From contig JAZBRS010000057.1 of the NCBI GenBank assembly GCA_037176725.1, positions 91,347,501-91,411,500 on the forward strand: a stretch of DNA of 64,000 bases, read 5' to 3'. Source of the stretch: Posidonia oceanica. Lineage: Eukaryota; Streptophyta; Magnoliopsida; Alismatales; Posidoniaceae. Below, one piece after another: positions 20,128-31,783 of this stretch (positions are counted from its first letter, which is position 1; the number at the start of each line of letters is the position of its first letter). The notes beneath the pieces are model-generated. The model was not told where the DNA came from. It searched no databases and saw only the letters and a program-made list of their open reading frames with translations. The position numbers and the translations under genes were made by a program.

Positions 20128-20973
20128 CTACAGGAACGCCTGGCTGAGGTCGTTCCAAGTCTTGATGGCTGACATATCGAGTGATGTGAACCACTTGAGT
20201 GCCGGCCCGGTCAAACTCTTCTGGAACAAGCGGATCAGCAACCTCTCGTCAGCCTGAAGCTGAGCGAGATCACCGCAATACGCCTTCAGGTGTGCTACGG
20301 GGCAGCCCCTACCATTATACTTTTCGAATTCTGGGATTTTGAACTTCGGAGGGAGTACCGCCTCTGGAAAGCAACAGAGGTCCCGGAACTGGTAGGTCTG
20401 GTGCTCAGTACCCTGCACTAGTCGTAGTGCCTTCTCCAAGACGTCCATCCGATTATTGATGGGGTCTGGAATTGCTGCTGTAGGAGAGGGATCAGCAGGG
20501 GTAGTGAGCACATACGCCGAATGGGTCGCACCTAAGTGCTCCTCCGGATCTACCATAGCGTCGCCTGGTGGAGCAACGGGATGGCCGGCGTATCCGTGCT
20601 GGGGGACAGTGTATGCAGGAGTGTATGCAGGATGCTGGACTTGGTGAAGAGGAGAAGAATAAATGCCATGCTGTGCTGGGATAGGGGGTGGATGACGGAG
20701 CACCAGTTGCTGTGCAGGCGGGGTGCCTGACAGCGAGCCAGTGAGGTACTGGGCTCCAGCCGGTCCAAAGGATTGACCACCAGAAGGAAGTGGAGCATGC
20801 TGTGCCAAGTGTTGTGCAGGAGGCGGTAGACGGGCCCCCATCGTCGGAACCGTGAGCAGTTGCGACGATGGTCGAGGCGGAGGTGCAGAGGTTGATGCAT
20901 GAAATGCAGGAACTGGCCTCGGAGGAACCTCAGGGACGACAGAGACAGAAGAAGGACGAACTGATAGAGCCAT
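20128..20973 (-). CDS. Gag segment with retrotransposon gag domain, element A
   Basis: A Pro/Gln/His-rich first half (repeated GTPPAQQ, PQHGYAGHP-type words) leads into a typical plant Ty3 gag core: FKIPEFEKYNGRGCPVAHLK, then LIRLFQKSLTGPALKWF and WNDLSQAFL. It is the structural capsid protein. The open segment stops at a TAG within the core, where B has an Asp codon. The core continues without a frame change in the next segment. Confidence 0.85.
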   Translation of the reverse strand: MALSVRPSSVSVVPEVPPRPVPAFHASTSAPPPRPSSQLLTVPTMGARLPPPAQHLAQHAPLPSGGQSFGPAGAQYLTGSLSGTPPAQQLVLRHPPPIPAQHGIYSSPLHQVQHPAYTPAYTVPQHGYAGHPVAPPGDAMVDPEEHLGATHSAYVLTTPADPSPTAAIPDPINNRMDVLEKALRLVQGTEHQTYQFRDLCCFPEAVLPPKFKIPEFEKYNGRGCPVAHLKAYCGDLAQLQADERLLIRLFQKSLTGPALKWFTSLDMSAIKTWNDLSQAFL

Positions 20974-20976
20974 GCC

Positions 20977-21414
20977 CTACAGTCTCTGGGCAAGCTCCAT
21001 CAGGTGCTGGTACTGTGCCTCGGGCGTCTCGCCAGTGGGGACGCTGAAGTGCAGTGCCAGCAGGGATTGAGAAGCAAGTGGCACGGACACAAGTGGTCCA
21101 GGAAGGAAGGATTCTACAGCAAAGGTCGCAGCAGCGGTGGAAGGGATGTCGAAAGCGACGTATCCCTGGGACGGAGGGGGCAGTGGCGTCTCCGGAACGC
21201 GAGTAACGGCCGTCAAGATAGACTCGGCGACCGAATCCGGAGGAAGGGAGGCTTGCCACTGTCCCGGGGTGTACTGAGAACCTAGAGACGTCAGAGGAGG
21301 AAACCCTGGCGTCGGAGGGGGAACAAGAGGGACAGGAAGAGCAACCGGAGGGGCTGGAACGGAAACACCCTCCGTGACAGGAGTAAAAGAAGGCTCACTA
21401 ACGTACTGGGCCAT
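20977..21414 (-). CDS. Gag N-terminal segment of element A
   Basis: A Pro/Ser/Val-rich N-terminal region of Gag. It has no recognised domain, but aligns along its length with 33092-33535 of B. It ends at a TAG where B has a Gln codon. An upstream in-frame ATG at 21573 would extend it by 53 residues, but that extension lacks an initiator in B. Confidence 0.7.
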   Translation of the reverse strand: MAQYVSEPSFTPVTEGVSVPAPPVALPVPLVPPPTPGFPPLTSLGSQYTPGQWQASLPPDSVAESILTAVTRVPETPLPPPSQGYVAFDIPSTAAATFAVESFLPGPLVSVPLASQSLLALHFSVPTGETPEAQYQHLMELAQRL

Positions 21415-22726
21415 CGCTGACCTAGAGCGTGTGAGAACAGGGCTGCAACGAGTATTCAAGCGGTGAGTCCTAAGAGGAGCTATCGTCGCAAATGCGGATA
21501 GCTCAGAGGGGGAATGGTCGCGAACTAAGTCGCAAAAGGGCGTCAACGAGGGTCGATACTCGAGCTTTGGCAAAGGGAAACTCGCTTACCGATCACGCTG
21601 ACACAACAGAAGGAAATTAGGGTTAGAAACTAAAAGATGAATGCAAATGAGTTAGTTAAGTGGCGTGGATGATGCGCATGCTTTCTAGTATGCCCCCCTT
21701 ACCTAACTAGTGTTTCCTAGCAAGGCTGTCTACTCCGGGTATCCCTGGATGTACGGGTCACCGACTCAGGTCAGAAAAAGTAGGTCCCCTGTCTAACTCC
21801 CGGCCCAAAGCTCAGGTAATGACAGGGTGGTGCGTTGGTGGCCTCTACCCCGCCAAAGCGTGGGTGGTACCCTCTACTAACACCGACACGACCCCTGGAC
21901 AAGGAGGGGACGGACCGACCAACTTATGCCACGCCCAAAGCAGTGGAATAAGAGGCCGGAACCGTCCTTCGCAGACTAGTAGGTGGACTCAGAGGAGAAG
22001 AATGCATGCCCTATATGATGCTTATGCAAAATGATTAGCGTTTTTTATCTTGCACATTTTATTAACCAAAGGGAGTGAAGGATTGTTTGTAGTCTCTAGT
22101 TGCCCCTAGAAGTTCCTTTTACTTGCATTTTTTAGTTAACCATGGGGGAAGCAGACAAGTCTCTACTATCCTAAGCATGGCAAGTGCAAAAGGGAAGAAA
22201 ATCAGTCAAAATGGCAAGCAACCATCATACAACACAACAAAAGGCATGTTCATGGCATGTGCGAGTGTTTGTGAATATGATGGTGAAAAAGAAACATTCA
22301 TCAAGTCAAAAAACATGTAAGCATAGTATGTGTGTGTGTAGTGACATAGCAAGAGTGTAAAAGAAGCATTCAACGTTCAAAAGGCATGTATTTTAGCCAA
22401 ACAAAGTATGTAGACATGTAATGTGCGAGAATTAAAGCAGTAATAATCAAGTATGGTAAAGTAAGGTAAAAGTAAGCAGACTGTAAAAGAGATAAAGGCA
22501 CAAGCAAGACAGTAAGTAAATAAACAGGCAAAGGAGCAAAGCCAGGCAAAGGAAAGCGCAAACCGAGACAAAAGAGGTGCAACACCTAAGCAAAGTAGCT
22601 ACGAAGCGACTTGCTAGGAGTTTGCACAGAAAAGCGAGCAAAACAGGCGAAGAAGGCACACAAGGCAGACAAAGCTGCAAAACAGGCGAACGAAAAGCCG
22701 GGAACGAAAGCCGGAGTCTAGTCTAA
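21415..22726 (-). other. 5' leader of element A (PBS to gag)
   Basis: About 1.3 kb, noncoding, colinear with 31784-33091 of B. It includes the candidate intron and GC-rich, self-complementary-looking words around 21740-21960, where packaging signals would be expected. No ORF is conserved between A and B. Confidence 0.65.
21598..21702 (-). other. Candidate 105-nt intron in the 5' leader of A
   Basis: In sense: GTTAG then GTAAGGGGGG at the 5' end. At the 3' end there is a TTTCTAACCCTAAT branch-like stretch, a pyrimidine run and TTGTGTCAG. The same ends and exactly the same length are at 32802-32906 in B, while the interior differs. It lies 180-290 nt upstream of the gag ATG. Confidence 0.5.
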
Positions 22727-22744
22727 TCCCCAGCAGAGTCGCCA
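22727..22744 (-). other. Primer-binding site of element A
   Basis: TGGCGACTCTGCTGGGGA on the minus strand, one base after the 5' LTR. This fits the tRNA-Arg-type PBS reported for Ogre-like elements and is where minus-strand DNA synthesis is primed. B has the same site with one change. Confidence 0.8.
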
Positions 22745-22745
22745 C

Positions 22746-25700
22746 TGTAGCGATCTCGATCGGAATCAGGCTCGCTATATAGCGGCGATTGGATCCGAGG
22801 AAGGGGCTCGATTCGAAAACGCTTGAAATCGAGGAGAAAAGGAAAAGATAAGACAAATCAGAGTCGCCACCACGTCTATTAACGGGAGACAAGGAAAACC
22901 GGGGAAATGCGTGAATTAACGTGCAAAACCGAGCAAGAAATGCAAAGCAAAGCAATGCAAAGGAAAACAAATGCAAACAAATGCAAATGAGATGACTCTA
23001 GCCTAGGATAAGGGCAGTACGGTCATTGCGGGCCAGAAGACAGGGTAAGGACTCCTGTTACGCGCGGGGAAGGTGTTAGGCACCCCCGACACGCCCGAGA
23101 ATCGGTCTTTCTAGGCTTACGCTCGCATACGCAGGAAAATGCAGGATTGAATGCCTATGTGCCTATAAATGCCTAAATGAATGCTCAAGGTGTACTCTAA
23201 GTGGGAAGAAACAAAGCAAGGAAGTAAACGTGCTCTCTAAGTGCTCAGCTGCGCTGTCTGTGTTCCGAACCAGGCGAAACCTAGCTCGTGAGAACTCCAG
23301 GCAGTAAGCATCATAGCCCTATATGCAAATGCAGGCGAGAAAGCAAAACGACGAGGAAACCATGCAATGCAGTTGGCATGCAAGGGAAAACGGCGTAAAA
23401 TACGCAAAACTAGACGAGAAAAGAGCGAGGTATGCAGAACGGAGCAAAAGAACAAGACCGGCACGCAAAACAAGCGAGAAAGCAAGGCAACACGCGAAAC
23501 GAGACAAGAAAACTGAAAGGCATGCAAAATGATGCAAAAGACGATAGTGGACACGCAAAACCGTGCCAAAAGGAAAGCGAGCGCGCAGAACGGTGCAAAA
23601 GCAAAGCAGGCACGCAAAACGGTGCCAAAGCGAGAGCGGGCACGCGAAACTGTGCCAAAACAGCGAAGCAAAAACCTCGGAAAAGCCATGCGAATGCAAG
23701 AATGCAGAAAAAGATTAGAAGAGGCCAAAGGGGAGACAAAACAACGTGTGTGTAAGAACAGACGTCATTTAGGACCACTCAGAGTAGGTGTGAAGACCTA
23801 CAGAGAGGAGAGGGGGCAAACGGAGGGATTACCACCTCTTTGCGACTGTTTCCCGCTAAACCGTTCCACGGTGTGTCTCGCACGCTGCCCAAAGCTCGCG
23901 ATGCGATCGGATCGTGGAAAAGGGGGAAGAAAGTCACACTAAGTGGTAAATCCAGGGAAAACACAATGCAAAACACTCAGGAATACGCGAAACGGGGATT
24001 GGAAGATACAAGCAGAAAGGGGAAGCCCTATTCTACATGCTCAAAGAGACAGAAAGCGAAAACAAGGAAAGCTGTGCAAATGGCATGCAAATGGATGCAA
24101 TGCAGGGGTTCAGGAGGGCATACCTGGAAATCCGGGAGCCTGATCTGAAATCTGTCCGGTCCATGCTGAAGGGCGCTTCACTGCGGTCGCCTGGGCAGCT
24201 TACTTGAGAAAATCCAACGGCCGGATTGGAAGATAACGCAGCTTCAAGGCAGAAGGGCCAGAACAGGGGAGAAGAACAGATCTAAGTGTTCAAGAGGCCC
24301 TAGGGATGTGCAAAAAGGTCCTCCCAGGTGAAAGAGAGCTAAAAGTGCTTGGTGTGTGCAAGAAGATGCTGAAATGCAAGACTAGATGAATGCAGGATGC
24401 ATGCAAAAGCAAGAAAAAGCAAAGAGAAGAAACTGGGAGAAGCCAGGACTTCAGAAAGCATTTTGAAAAAGAAAAGGGCTAAAAATGCAAATTTTCCAGA
24501 AAACAGGGGTCCACGGGAAAGGATTTCGAAAACAGGGGAGGACAGGGGTCCATTTTGCAAAAAAAAACTAGGCTCAGAAAGTTGTTCTGAAAAGGGGGGA
24601 TGCTTTGAAAGAGGTTTTAAAAGCAAAAAGGGATCAGAAAGTAATTTTGGAAAAACTGGGGTCTAAAATGCAAATTTTCCAGAAAACAAGGTTCTGGGGA
24701 GTCTGGGAATACTAGTGGAGGGTCTGCATGCAATTTGGTAAGCATAGGAGCTAAGATGCAAGCTAGGGGCAAAATGGTCTTTTCACATGATTTTTTTAAA
24801 AAGATGCAAGGACCTATGTGTGATTTTCAAATCATGCAAGGGTCAAATATGCAATTTTATATGGGAAAAATGCTCTGAAAATCAGATAACAGGACTGCAG
24901 TGCAATTTTTAGAAAGAACAGGGGGCAAAATGCAATATAATAAGCTAAAATGCATGCAGCACAGTTACTGTCCATTTAAAATGGACCTAACTGCAAAAAT
25001 GCAAAACTAGAAGGTAAAATATGCAATGCAGTATGCAAAAATCAAAAATAAAAGCTAAGTCCTACAGTGCAATGGACTAAAATGCAAAAACAGAAACTAA
25101 GAAGGTCCTAGAATGCAATGCAGTATGGCAAAATACATGCAAATAAATGAACTGATTTAAGACAGGACTTACATGCAAAAATCAAAAGCAGAGGGGCTAA
25201 ACTACAAAATATTATAACAGCACAGCACAGTAACAGGACTAAAAGGTAAATATGGAAAAACAGAAACATAAGTTGCAATTTAGCATGGTACTTAATTAAA
25301 AACTAAGCAGAATAAATGGCAGGAGGACTGAAACGCAAAAATAACAAAACTTAAGGCAGATATGCAATATTTACGCCTAAAACTATATAACAAAAGAAAT
25401 AAATGAACAGTAGTTCGTCGACGGCGACGAGCACTGTAGCAGAAAGCTTCCAGAGCTCGTGGCGGCCGACAAGGGAGGCTGAGGAGGCGCGGGCTGGCGG
25501 AGGGCGTGGCCGGCGACCGTGCGGAGCTCAGGGAACCAACCGGGGACCTTCTTGCTGGCCGGAGCATCCGGAGGAACAGCAGCCGGCGCCGGAGAAGAGA
25601 CGCTGTCCGGCGAGTCGAGGACGGAGCAGGAGGACCGAAAAAGCTATTCTAGAGGGCAGAGAAGCAAGAGGGAAGGAAGAGGAAGCTAAGGGCAGCAAGG

Positions 25701-28540
25701 TTTACCTTTTTCCGCGCCTGAGATGTCCTCCCGACGTCGGTGGCTTCAGCAGTCGCCGGTGGAGGCCGTCCGGTTGCTGGGGGCGTCGTCCGCTGCTCGC
25801 GAGGGCTGGAGTCGCCTCAGAACGATCCTCCGGAGCTTCCCAGGTGGTCAGACGTGAGCTGCGAAGACTGGAGGGAAATCCGGTGGGTTGTGGGTTCAGG
25901 ATGGCAGCCAGAGGCGGGGGGGAGTTGTTGCTGCTCGTCTGGTGGAGTGAAGCCCTCCGGGAGGTTGCTGGAGGTTTGGCGAGTGAGGTTGGATGCTCGG
26001 AGAGGGTTTCTGGAAGGTGTGGAAGGAGATAGCTGACTGGGACGATTTTGGGTCTGTGGTGAAGCTAAGTGTTTGTTGTGTTGTTTGGGATCTGTGGTGA
26101 GAGTTAGGGCCGGAGGTCTGGGGCTCTGGAAAGGTGGGATGCAGGTGAATGTCTGGGTGGATTTTGGTGGGATCTGGTGGACGGGAGTGAAGGGAATTCT
26201 GGAGGGATCTGAGTTGGGTTTGCAGTTGGAGTGTCGGGTGATCAGAGGTGGTTTCAGTGGTGGAATGGCCGGGAGATGGTGAAGGGAACTGGCTGTGTGT
26301 TGGGTGAAGTTGGGGGAGTAATTGGGAGGTGGATGAAGGCCGGGAAGAGATTTGGTTTTCTAGAAATGGAAGAGGGGAGTCTGCTGAATTTTTCAGAGAA
26401 GAAAGGAGGAGAACTAGGTGTGGGGATTGGGCTCAGATGGGTGGCCTCTCTCCGGGGTGTCGAAGACTCTCAAACACTCTCTTCTGCACTCTCTTCTCTC
26501 CAGAATCGGAAGGAATGCAGAGGAGAAGGAAGGAATGCACAGGTGGGGAAGAAGTTGGAAATTCTGGTCTCTCTCAGGCTGGATTCTCTCTGATTGTTCT
26601 CTCTGGGTCGCTCTCTCTGCCAACCTTCGAACGGAGCTGAAGGATGCAGGCTTATATGAGGAGAAGCTACCGGCACGCGTGCTGAAAAAATTTGAATCCA
26701 ACGGCGTCGCACTGCAGCAGAGGAGACGGCGAGGCGATCGGCACTCAATGCCTCCGGATTTGGTGCTGAGATGGAGGAGTCGGCGAGCTGCTGTAGACCG
26801 AAGTGATGGAAGCTTGAATTTGAATGGATGGAGGGAGATCTGTAGCAGCGAGCTTGCGGGAAGAAGCTGCAGAAGACTGAGCTGAAGGAGGAAGAAGGAG
26901 GGCGTGGGCCGGACTGCGCTGTGGGCCGAAGAAAAGAAATAAAAGAAATAAAAGAAGAAACGGGCCGGAGGGCCCAGTAGAGAAAAGGAGGAAAGAAAAA
27001 GAGAAGTAAGAAAGAAAGAGAGGGTAGAATGGGGAAATAAAATTGATGAAAATAAACTAAAAATAAATAAAAATATTAGAAGAGTTGTGCTGTAGGTTAG
27101 GATTTTAATTAAGCTTTTTAATGGTCATTTTGAGTTGATTAATGTGTTTTGGGCTTAATGAGGGTTTTAGGGTTTTGGTTTTGCTTTTAATTAGTTTCCA
27201 CTTGATTAAATGTTTGTTAAACCTTTTTTAAATTGTTTTAAAAATTGTATTTCCTTTGTTGGATACTTAGGATATTAATTAGGATTTTTTAGGATTTAAT
27301 TTTGTTTTAATCAAGGTTGGTTTTAGGTTTTTAAGTTGTAGTCTTCTTAGGGTTTTTCCTTCTTAAGTCTTTTAAGTTATGTTTTGATTTTTATTTGTTG
27401 ATTTTTCTTGAAGTTTTTGGTTGGGTTTTTCTGGTTTGATAGGGTGTTTTTTAAGTCTTTCAGATGTGTTTTTCTTTTCTTTTTTAATTAAGCTTTTAAC
27501 TTGTTTTTCTTATGTTTATTAAGTTAAGTCTTTTGCCTTCTTTAATTACTTGTTTTGGTGTTTGATTTTTAATTCTTCTTTTTAGGGTTTGTCTTTTAAT
27601 TCTTCTGATGGGGTTTTTATTTTTGGTGGGTTTTGATCTCATTTTAGTTTTTTCCTTGATTTTTCAGTGTTTTCTTTTGATTTGTTTTGCATTTTTTAGC
27701 TTGCATGTTTGGTTTTTCTTTTAACTTGATTTAGTTAAGTTTAAGTTGTTAATTGCTTGTTTAAGATTTTTTAATTGTTTTTCTTAGGGTTCTGATTTGT
27801 TTCTCTTGTGTTTTAAGATTTTACAGATTTTTATGGGTTTTTGTGGATTTTTGCAGAAGGGAGAAAAGGAAGAGAGAAGGAAGAACGAAATGGAAAAAAG
27901 AGGGAGATAAGAGGAAAAGTGATAGGTTGGAGGAAAACGATTTTTTAAAATTCAGAAAAAGTGTTAAAAATAAAGTAAAAATAGGGATAAGATAGAGGAA
28001 GGATAGAGGCACAGAGGGGGCCCACAGCCAGACCAGAAAAAGGATAAGAAGGGGATGAAAAGAGAGATGATAATTAGGAGAGAGAGAGGAGAGAGAAAAT
28101 GATAATCCCGGAGAAAGAAAAGGATAATTTGGGTGAAAGAGGGTCTTAATGGTCTTGGAATGGGGTGAGAATTGGTGAGTGGGTAGTCTAGGGTTTGAAG
28201 TGTTGGTTCTGAGGTTTTGGTTTGATTCTAACGAGGTTTTGGAGGGGTTTCAAGGTGTAGAAAAAGGGTAGTTTCACCTAGGTTTTCTAGGGTTTTCAAG
28301 GATGGGTTGGGTTTGGAAACTCCTAGGTTTTTGGGTAGGTTTGTTGGGCGGATAGTGGTGGGCTTTCCTATGGATTTTGGTTAGGTTTTGAGGTTGGGAA
28401 GGGGGGTAAAGGTTTAGGTCAAAATAGGCTGATTTTGAAGGGCAGAGAGGAGGATTAGGGTTAGGGTTTGGTTGGGGTTTGATCCAGCAATCACCAAGAG
28501 GGCTCCAAGGGTCCGGGCCTGCCAAGATGGGGTGTCAACA
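22746..28540 (-). repeat. 5' LTR of element A (5,795 bp)
   Basis: Gap-free copy of 970-6764. The roughly 45 mismatches are unevenly spread, mostly C/T and G/A, dense in 970-2030 and scarce in 2050-3600. Same internal landmarks: TATA box 26650-26660, donor-like GTs at 25705 and 24123, conserved block 23043-23133, TTTTGC-type array about 23380-23660. No genes. Confidence 0.96.
26650..26660 (-). promoter_or_regulatory. TATA box driving element A
   Basis: CTCATATAAGC on the minus strand in the 5' LTR. It is the best core-promoter match in the window and would drive the genomic RNA of A from about 26620. Confidence 0.6.
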
Positions 28541-28545
28541 CAATC
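28541..28545. repeat. Target-site duplication of element A, right copy (CAATC)
   Basis: Directly follows the CA end of A's right LTR and matches 965-969. B's 5' LTR resumes after it. Confidence 0.97.
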
Positions 28546-31500
28546 CAGCAATCCAGAACCACTCCTCGGACCTCCAGCAACCTCCCGGAGGGTCCCATCC
28601 AACCAGACGAGCGGCAGACACCCCCCCGACTCTCGGCTGTTTCTCTGAACCCACAGAGCGTCGGATTTCCCTCCGAGCTCTGGAGCTTCCATCCAACTAG
28701 CTGGGAAGCACCGGAGGACCATTCTGAAGCGGCTCCAGCCCTCGCGAGCAGCCGGCGACGCCCGCAGCGACCGGACGACCTCCACCGGCCACCTCCGGAA
28801 CTGCTGAGGTCGGGAGAACACCTCAGACGCAGAATTAGGTAAAATCTTCTTCCCTTAGTCTTCTTTTCTTCTCGCGATGCTTCTCCACCCTTTAGATTAG
28901 CGTTTCCGACCTTCCTGCTCCGATCGCGACTCGCCGGACAGAGCTTCTTCTCCAGCGCCGGCCTCCACTCTTCCCAATGCTCCAGCCAACGGAACGTCGC
29001 CCCGACGGTCCCCGGAGCTCCGCACGGACGTCAGCTCCAGCCCCCGCCGATCAGCGCCTCCACAAGCCCCCTGTGCCGGCGGTGCTAAGGTCCGGTAGCT
29101 TACTGCTACAGTACCTACCATCGCCGGCAAGTCACTGTTCCTTTATTTTTCCAAGCGTAAAGTTTCTGTGTGAATATTGCATGTCTGCCTTGAGTTATTT
29201 CATTTTTGCATTCTAGTCCTTATGCCTTTTAATCTGCTTAGTTTTTAATTAAAAACCATGATAAATTGCTGCTTTTATCTCTGCTTTTCTGTATTTGCAA
29301 TCTAGTCTTGTTACTGTACTGTGCTGTTGTATTATTTTGCATTTTAGCCCCTCTGTTTTCGTTTTTTGCACTTAGGTCCTGCAGTAAATCAGTTCATTTA
29401 ATTGCATATAGTTTACCATATGAAATTGCATTCTGCATCCCTGCATGTTTTTGATTTTGCATATAGGTCCATGCACTGTAGAAACTTAGGTTTTATTTTT
29501 TATTTTTGCTTGCTGCATTGCATATTTTGCCTCCTGTTTTTGCACATTTGCATTTAGGTCCATTTTAAATGGACAGTAACTGTTTTCCATGCATTTTAGC
29601 CTATTGCATTGCATTTTGGCCCCTGTTTTTTTCAGAAATTGCACATCAGTCCTTTATCAGTGTTTTTAGAGCATGTTTACCATACAAAATTGCATATTTG
29701 ACCCCTGCATGATTCAAAAATCACACATAGGTCCTTTCATCTTTTAAAAACCATGTAAAAAGACTGTTTTGCCCCTAAAGTTGCATCTTAGCTCCTATGC
29801 TTACAAAATTGCATGTAGACCCTCCACTTGCATTCCCAGACTCCCCAGAACCCTGTTTTCTGGAAAATTTGCACTTTAGACCCTAGTTTTTTCAAAATTG
29901 CACTCTAATTTCTTTTTGTTTTCAAAACTTCTTCCAATGCATACCCTCTTTTCAAAATAGCTTTCTGAGCCCAGTCTTTTGCAAAATAACCCTCTGCCCT
30001 CTCCTGTTTTCAAAACCCTCCTCTGTGGACCCTATCTTTTGTGAAAATTTGCATTTTAGCCCCTTTTCTTTTTCAAAAATGCTTTTGAATTCCTGTCTTT
30101 TCCAAGTTTGTTCCCCTTGTTTCTTCTTGCTTGTGCATGCATTCTGCATTCATTTAGTCTTGCATTTTAGCATCCTTTTGCACACACTATGCACCTTTAG
30201 CTCCCCTTCACCTGGGAGGACCTTTTGCACACCCCTAGGACCTCCTGAACACCTAGATCTGCTCTTCTCCCCTGTTCTGGCATTCCTGCCTTGAAGCTGC
30301 GATATCTTCCGATCCGGCCGTTGGATCTTCTCAAGCAAGCTGCCTAGGCGACCGCAGCAAAGCGCTCTTCAGCATGGACCAAGCAGATCTCAGATCAGGC
30401 TCCCGGATTTCCAGGTATGTCCTCCTGAACTCCTGCATTGCATTCATTTGCATGCCATTTGCATAGTTTTCCTCGTTTTCGATTTCTGTCTCTTCGAGCA
30501 TGTAGAATAGGACCTCTTCTTCTTGTCTATCAACTCAGATCCCTGTTTCGCATTCCCTTGTGGACTTTGTGTTGTGTTTTCCCTGGATTCACCACTTAAT
30601 GTGACTTTCTTCCCCCTTTTCCACGATCCGATCGCATCGCGAGTTTTGGGCAGCATGCGAGACACATCGTGGAACGGTTCAGTGGGACATGGTCGCAAAA
30701 GAGGTGGTAATCCCCCCATTTGCTCACCCTCCCCTTTGTAGGTCTTCACACCTACTCTGTGTGGCCCTGAACAGCGCCTGTTCTCACACATGCACTGTTC
30801 TGCTTCTCCTTTTTCTGCTTCTAATCTTTTCTTTGCATTTAGCATTCGCACAGCTTTCCGAGGTTTTATCTCGCTGTTTTGGCACCGTTTTGCGTGCCCG
30901 TTCTCGTTTTGGCACCGTTTTGCGTGCCTACTTTGTCTTTCGCGTCGTTTTGCGTGCTCGCCCTGTTTTTGGCACAGTTTTGCGTGCCCATCATTGCCTT
31001 TTGCACCGATTTGCGTGCCGCCTTGCTTTCTCGCCCATTTTACATGCCGACCTTGTCTTTTTGCACCGTTTTGCGCGCTTTCTTGTTTTTTTGCCTCGTT
31101 TTGCGTGCTTTACGCCGTTTTCCCTTTCATGTCGATTGCATTGCATGGTTTTACCGTTGTTTTGCTTTTTTCGCTTGCATTTGCATATAGGGCTGTGATG
31201 CTTACTGCCTGGAGTTCTCACGAGCTAGGTTTCGCCCGGTTCGGAGCACAGACAGCGCGGCTGAGCATTTAGAAAGCACGTTTACTTTCCTTGCTTTGCC
31301 TCTTCCCACTTAGAGCACACCTTGAGCATTCATTTAGGCATTCATAGGCACATAGGCATTCAATCCTGCATTTCCCTGCGTATGCGAGCGTAAGCCTAGA
31401 AAGACCGATTTTCGGGCGTGTCGGGGGTGCCTAACACCTTCCCTGCACGTAACAGGAGTCCTTGCCCTGTCTTTTGGCCCGCAATGACCATACTGCCCTT

Positions 31501-31764
31501 ATCCTAGGCTAGAGTCATCTCATTTGCATGAATTTGCATTTGTTTCCTTTGCATTGCTTTGCTTTGCATTTCTTGCTTGGTTTTGCGTGTTAATTCACGC
31601 ATTTCCCCTGGTTTTCCTTGTCTCCCGTTAATAGACATGGTGGCGACTCTGATTTGTCTTATCTTTCTCTTTTCTCCTCGATTTCAAGTGTTTTCGAGTC
31701 GAGCCTCTTCCTCGGATCCAATCGTCGCTAAATAGCGAGCCTGATTCCGATCGGGATCGCTACA
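28546..31764 (+). repeat. 5' LTR of element B, right fragment
   Basis: Gap-free match to 54572-57790. It holds the GC-rich leader (to 28838), a donor-like GTAAAA (28839), the TTTTGCAT-rich middle (29170-30230), the conserved exon-like block ending CCAG/GTATGT at 30414/30415, the GCACCGTTTTGC array (30870-31110), the conserved block 31381-31467 and the terminal GATCGCTACA. Confidence 0.95.
30285..30414 (+). other. Conserved exon-like block in LTR, ending at a splice-donor motif
   Basis: About 130 nt running from CTTGAAGCTGCGATATCTTC to GGATTTCCAG, followed by GTATGT. It is well conserved in both LTRs of A (2348 and 24124 ends), in B's 3' LTR (ends 56440) and in the diverged solo LTR (ends 44164), while flanking sequence is less so. 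It could be a noncoding leader exon. Not proven. Confidence 0.4.
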
Positions 31765-31765
31765 G

Positions 31766-31783
31766 TGGCGACTCTACTGGGGA
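31766..31783 (+). other. Primer-binding site of element B
   Basis: TGGCGACTCTACTGGGGA, one base after the LTR. It differs from A's PBS at one position (A instead of G), which would leave one mismatch to the primer tRNA if A has the consensus. Confidence 0.8.

Larger units (their letters stand above)
12654..21414 (-). pseudogene. gag-pol polyprotein gene of element A, broken by four TAG codons and one frameshift
   Basis: A single gag-PR-linker-RT-RH-aRH-IN frame of about 2,920 codons. The start is placed at 21414 because the ATG has a good plant context (GCGATGGCC) and matches the B start at 33092. An in-frame ATG at 21573 exists only in A. Lesions relative to B: TAG at 20979-20977, 20130-20128, 14840-14838 and 14510-14508, and a 2-base loss near 18005. 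RT, aRH and IN catalytic residues are otherwise kept. There is no stop between gag and pol shared by both elements, so the ancestral unit was probably one continuous frame. Ogre-type gag-pro/RT introns are not evident. Confidence 0.9.
970..28540 (-). mobile_element. Element A: full-length 27.6-kb Tat/Ogre-type Ty3/gypsy retrotransposon nested in the 5' LTR of B
   Basis: Two 5,795-bp LTRs of exactly equal length bound a 15,981-bp internal region. The LTRs end in TG...CA and are flanked by CAATC duplications. I count about 45 mismatches and no indel between them (about 0.8 percent), so the insertion is recent. Reading on the minus strand: PBS 22744-22727, leader, gag-pol 21414-12654, spacer, DUF7745-like ORF 11332-9992, tandem-repeat 3' UTR 9990-6782, polypurine tract 6781-6765. 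Gag-pol has four TAG codons and one frameshift. A is the same family as B but a different subfamily, and closer in its LTR to C. Confidence 0.96.
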
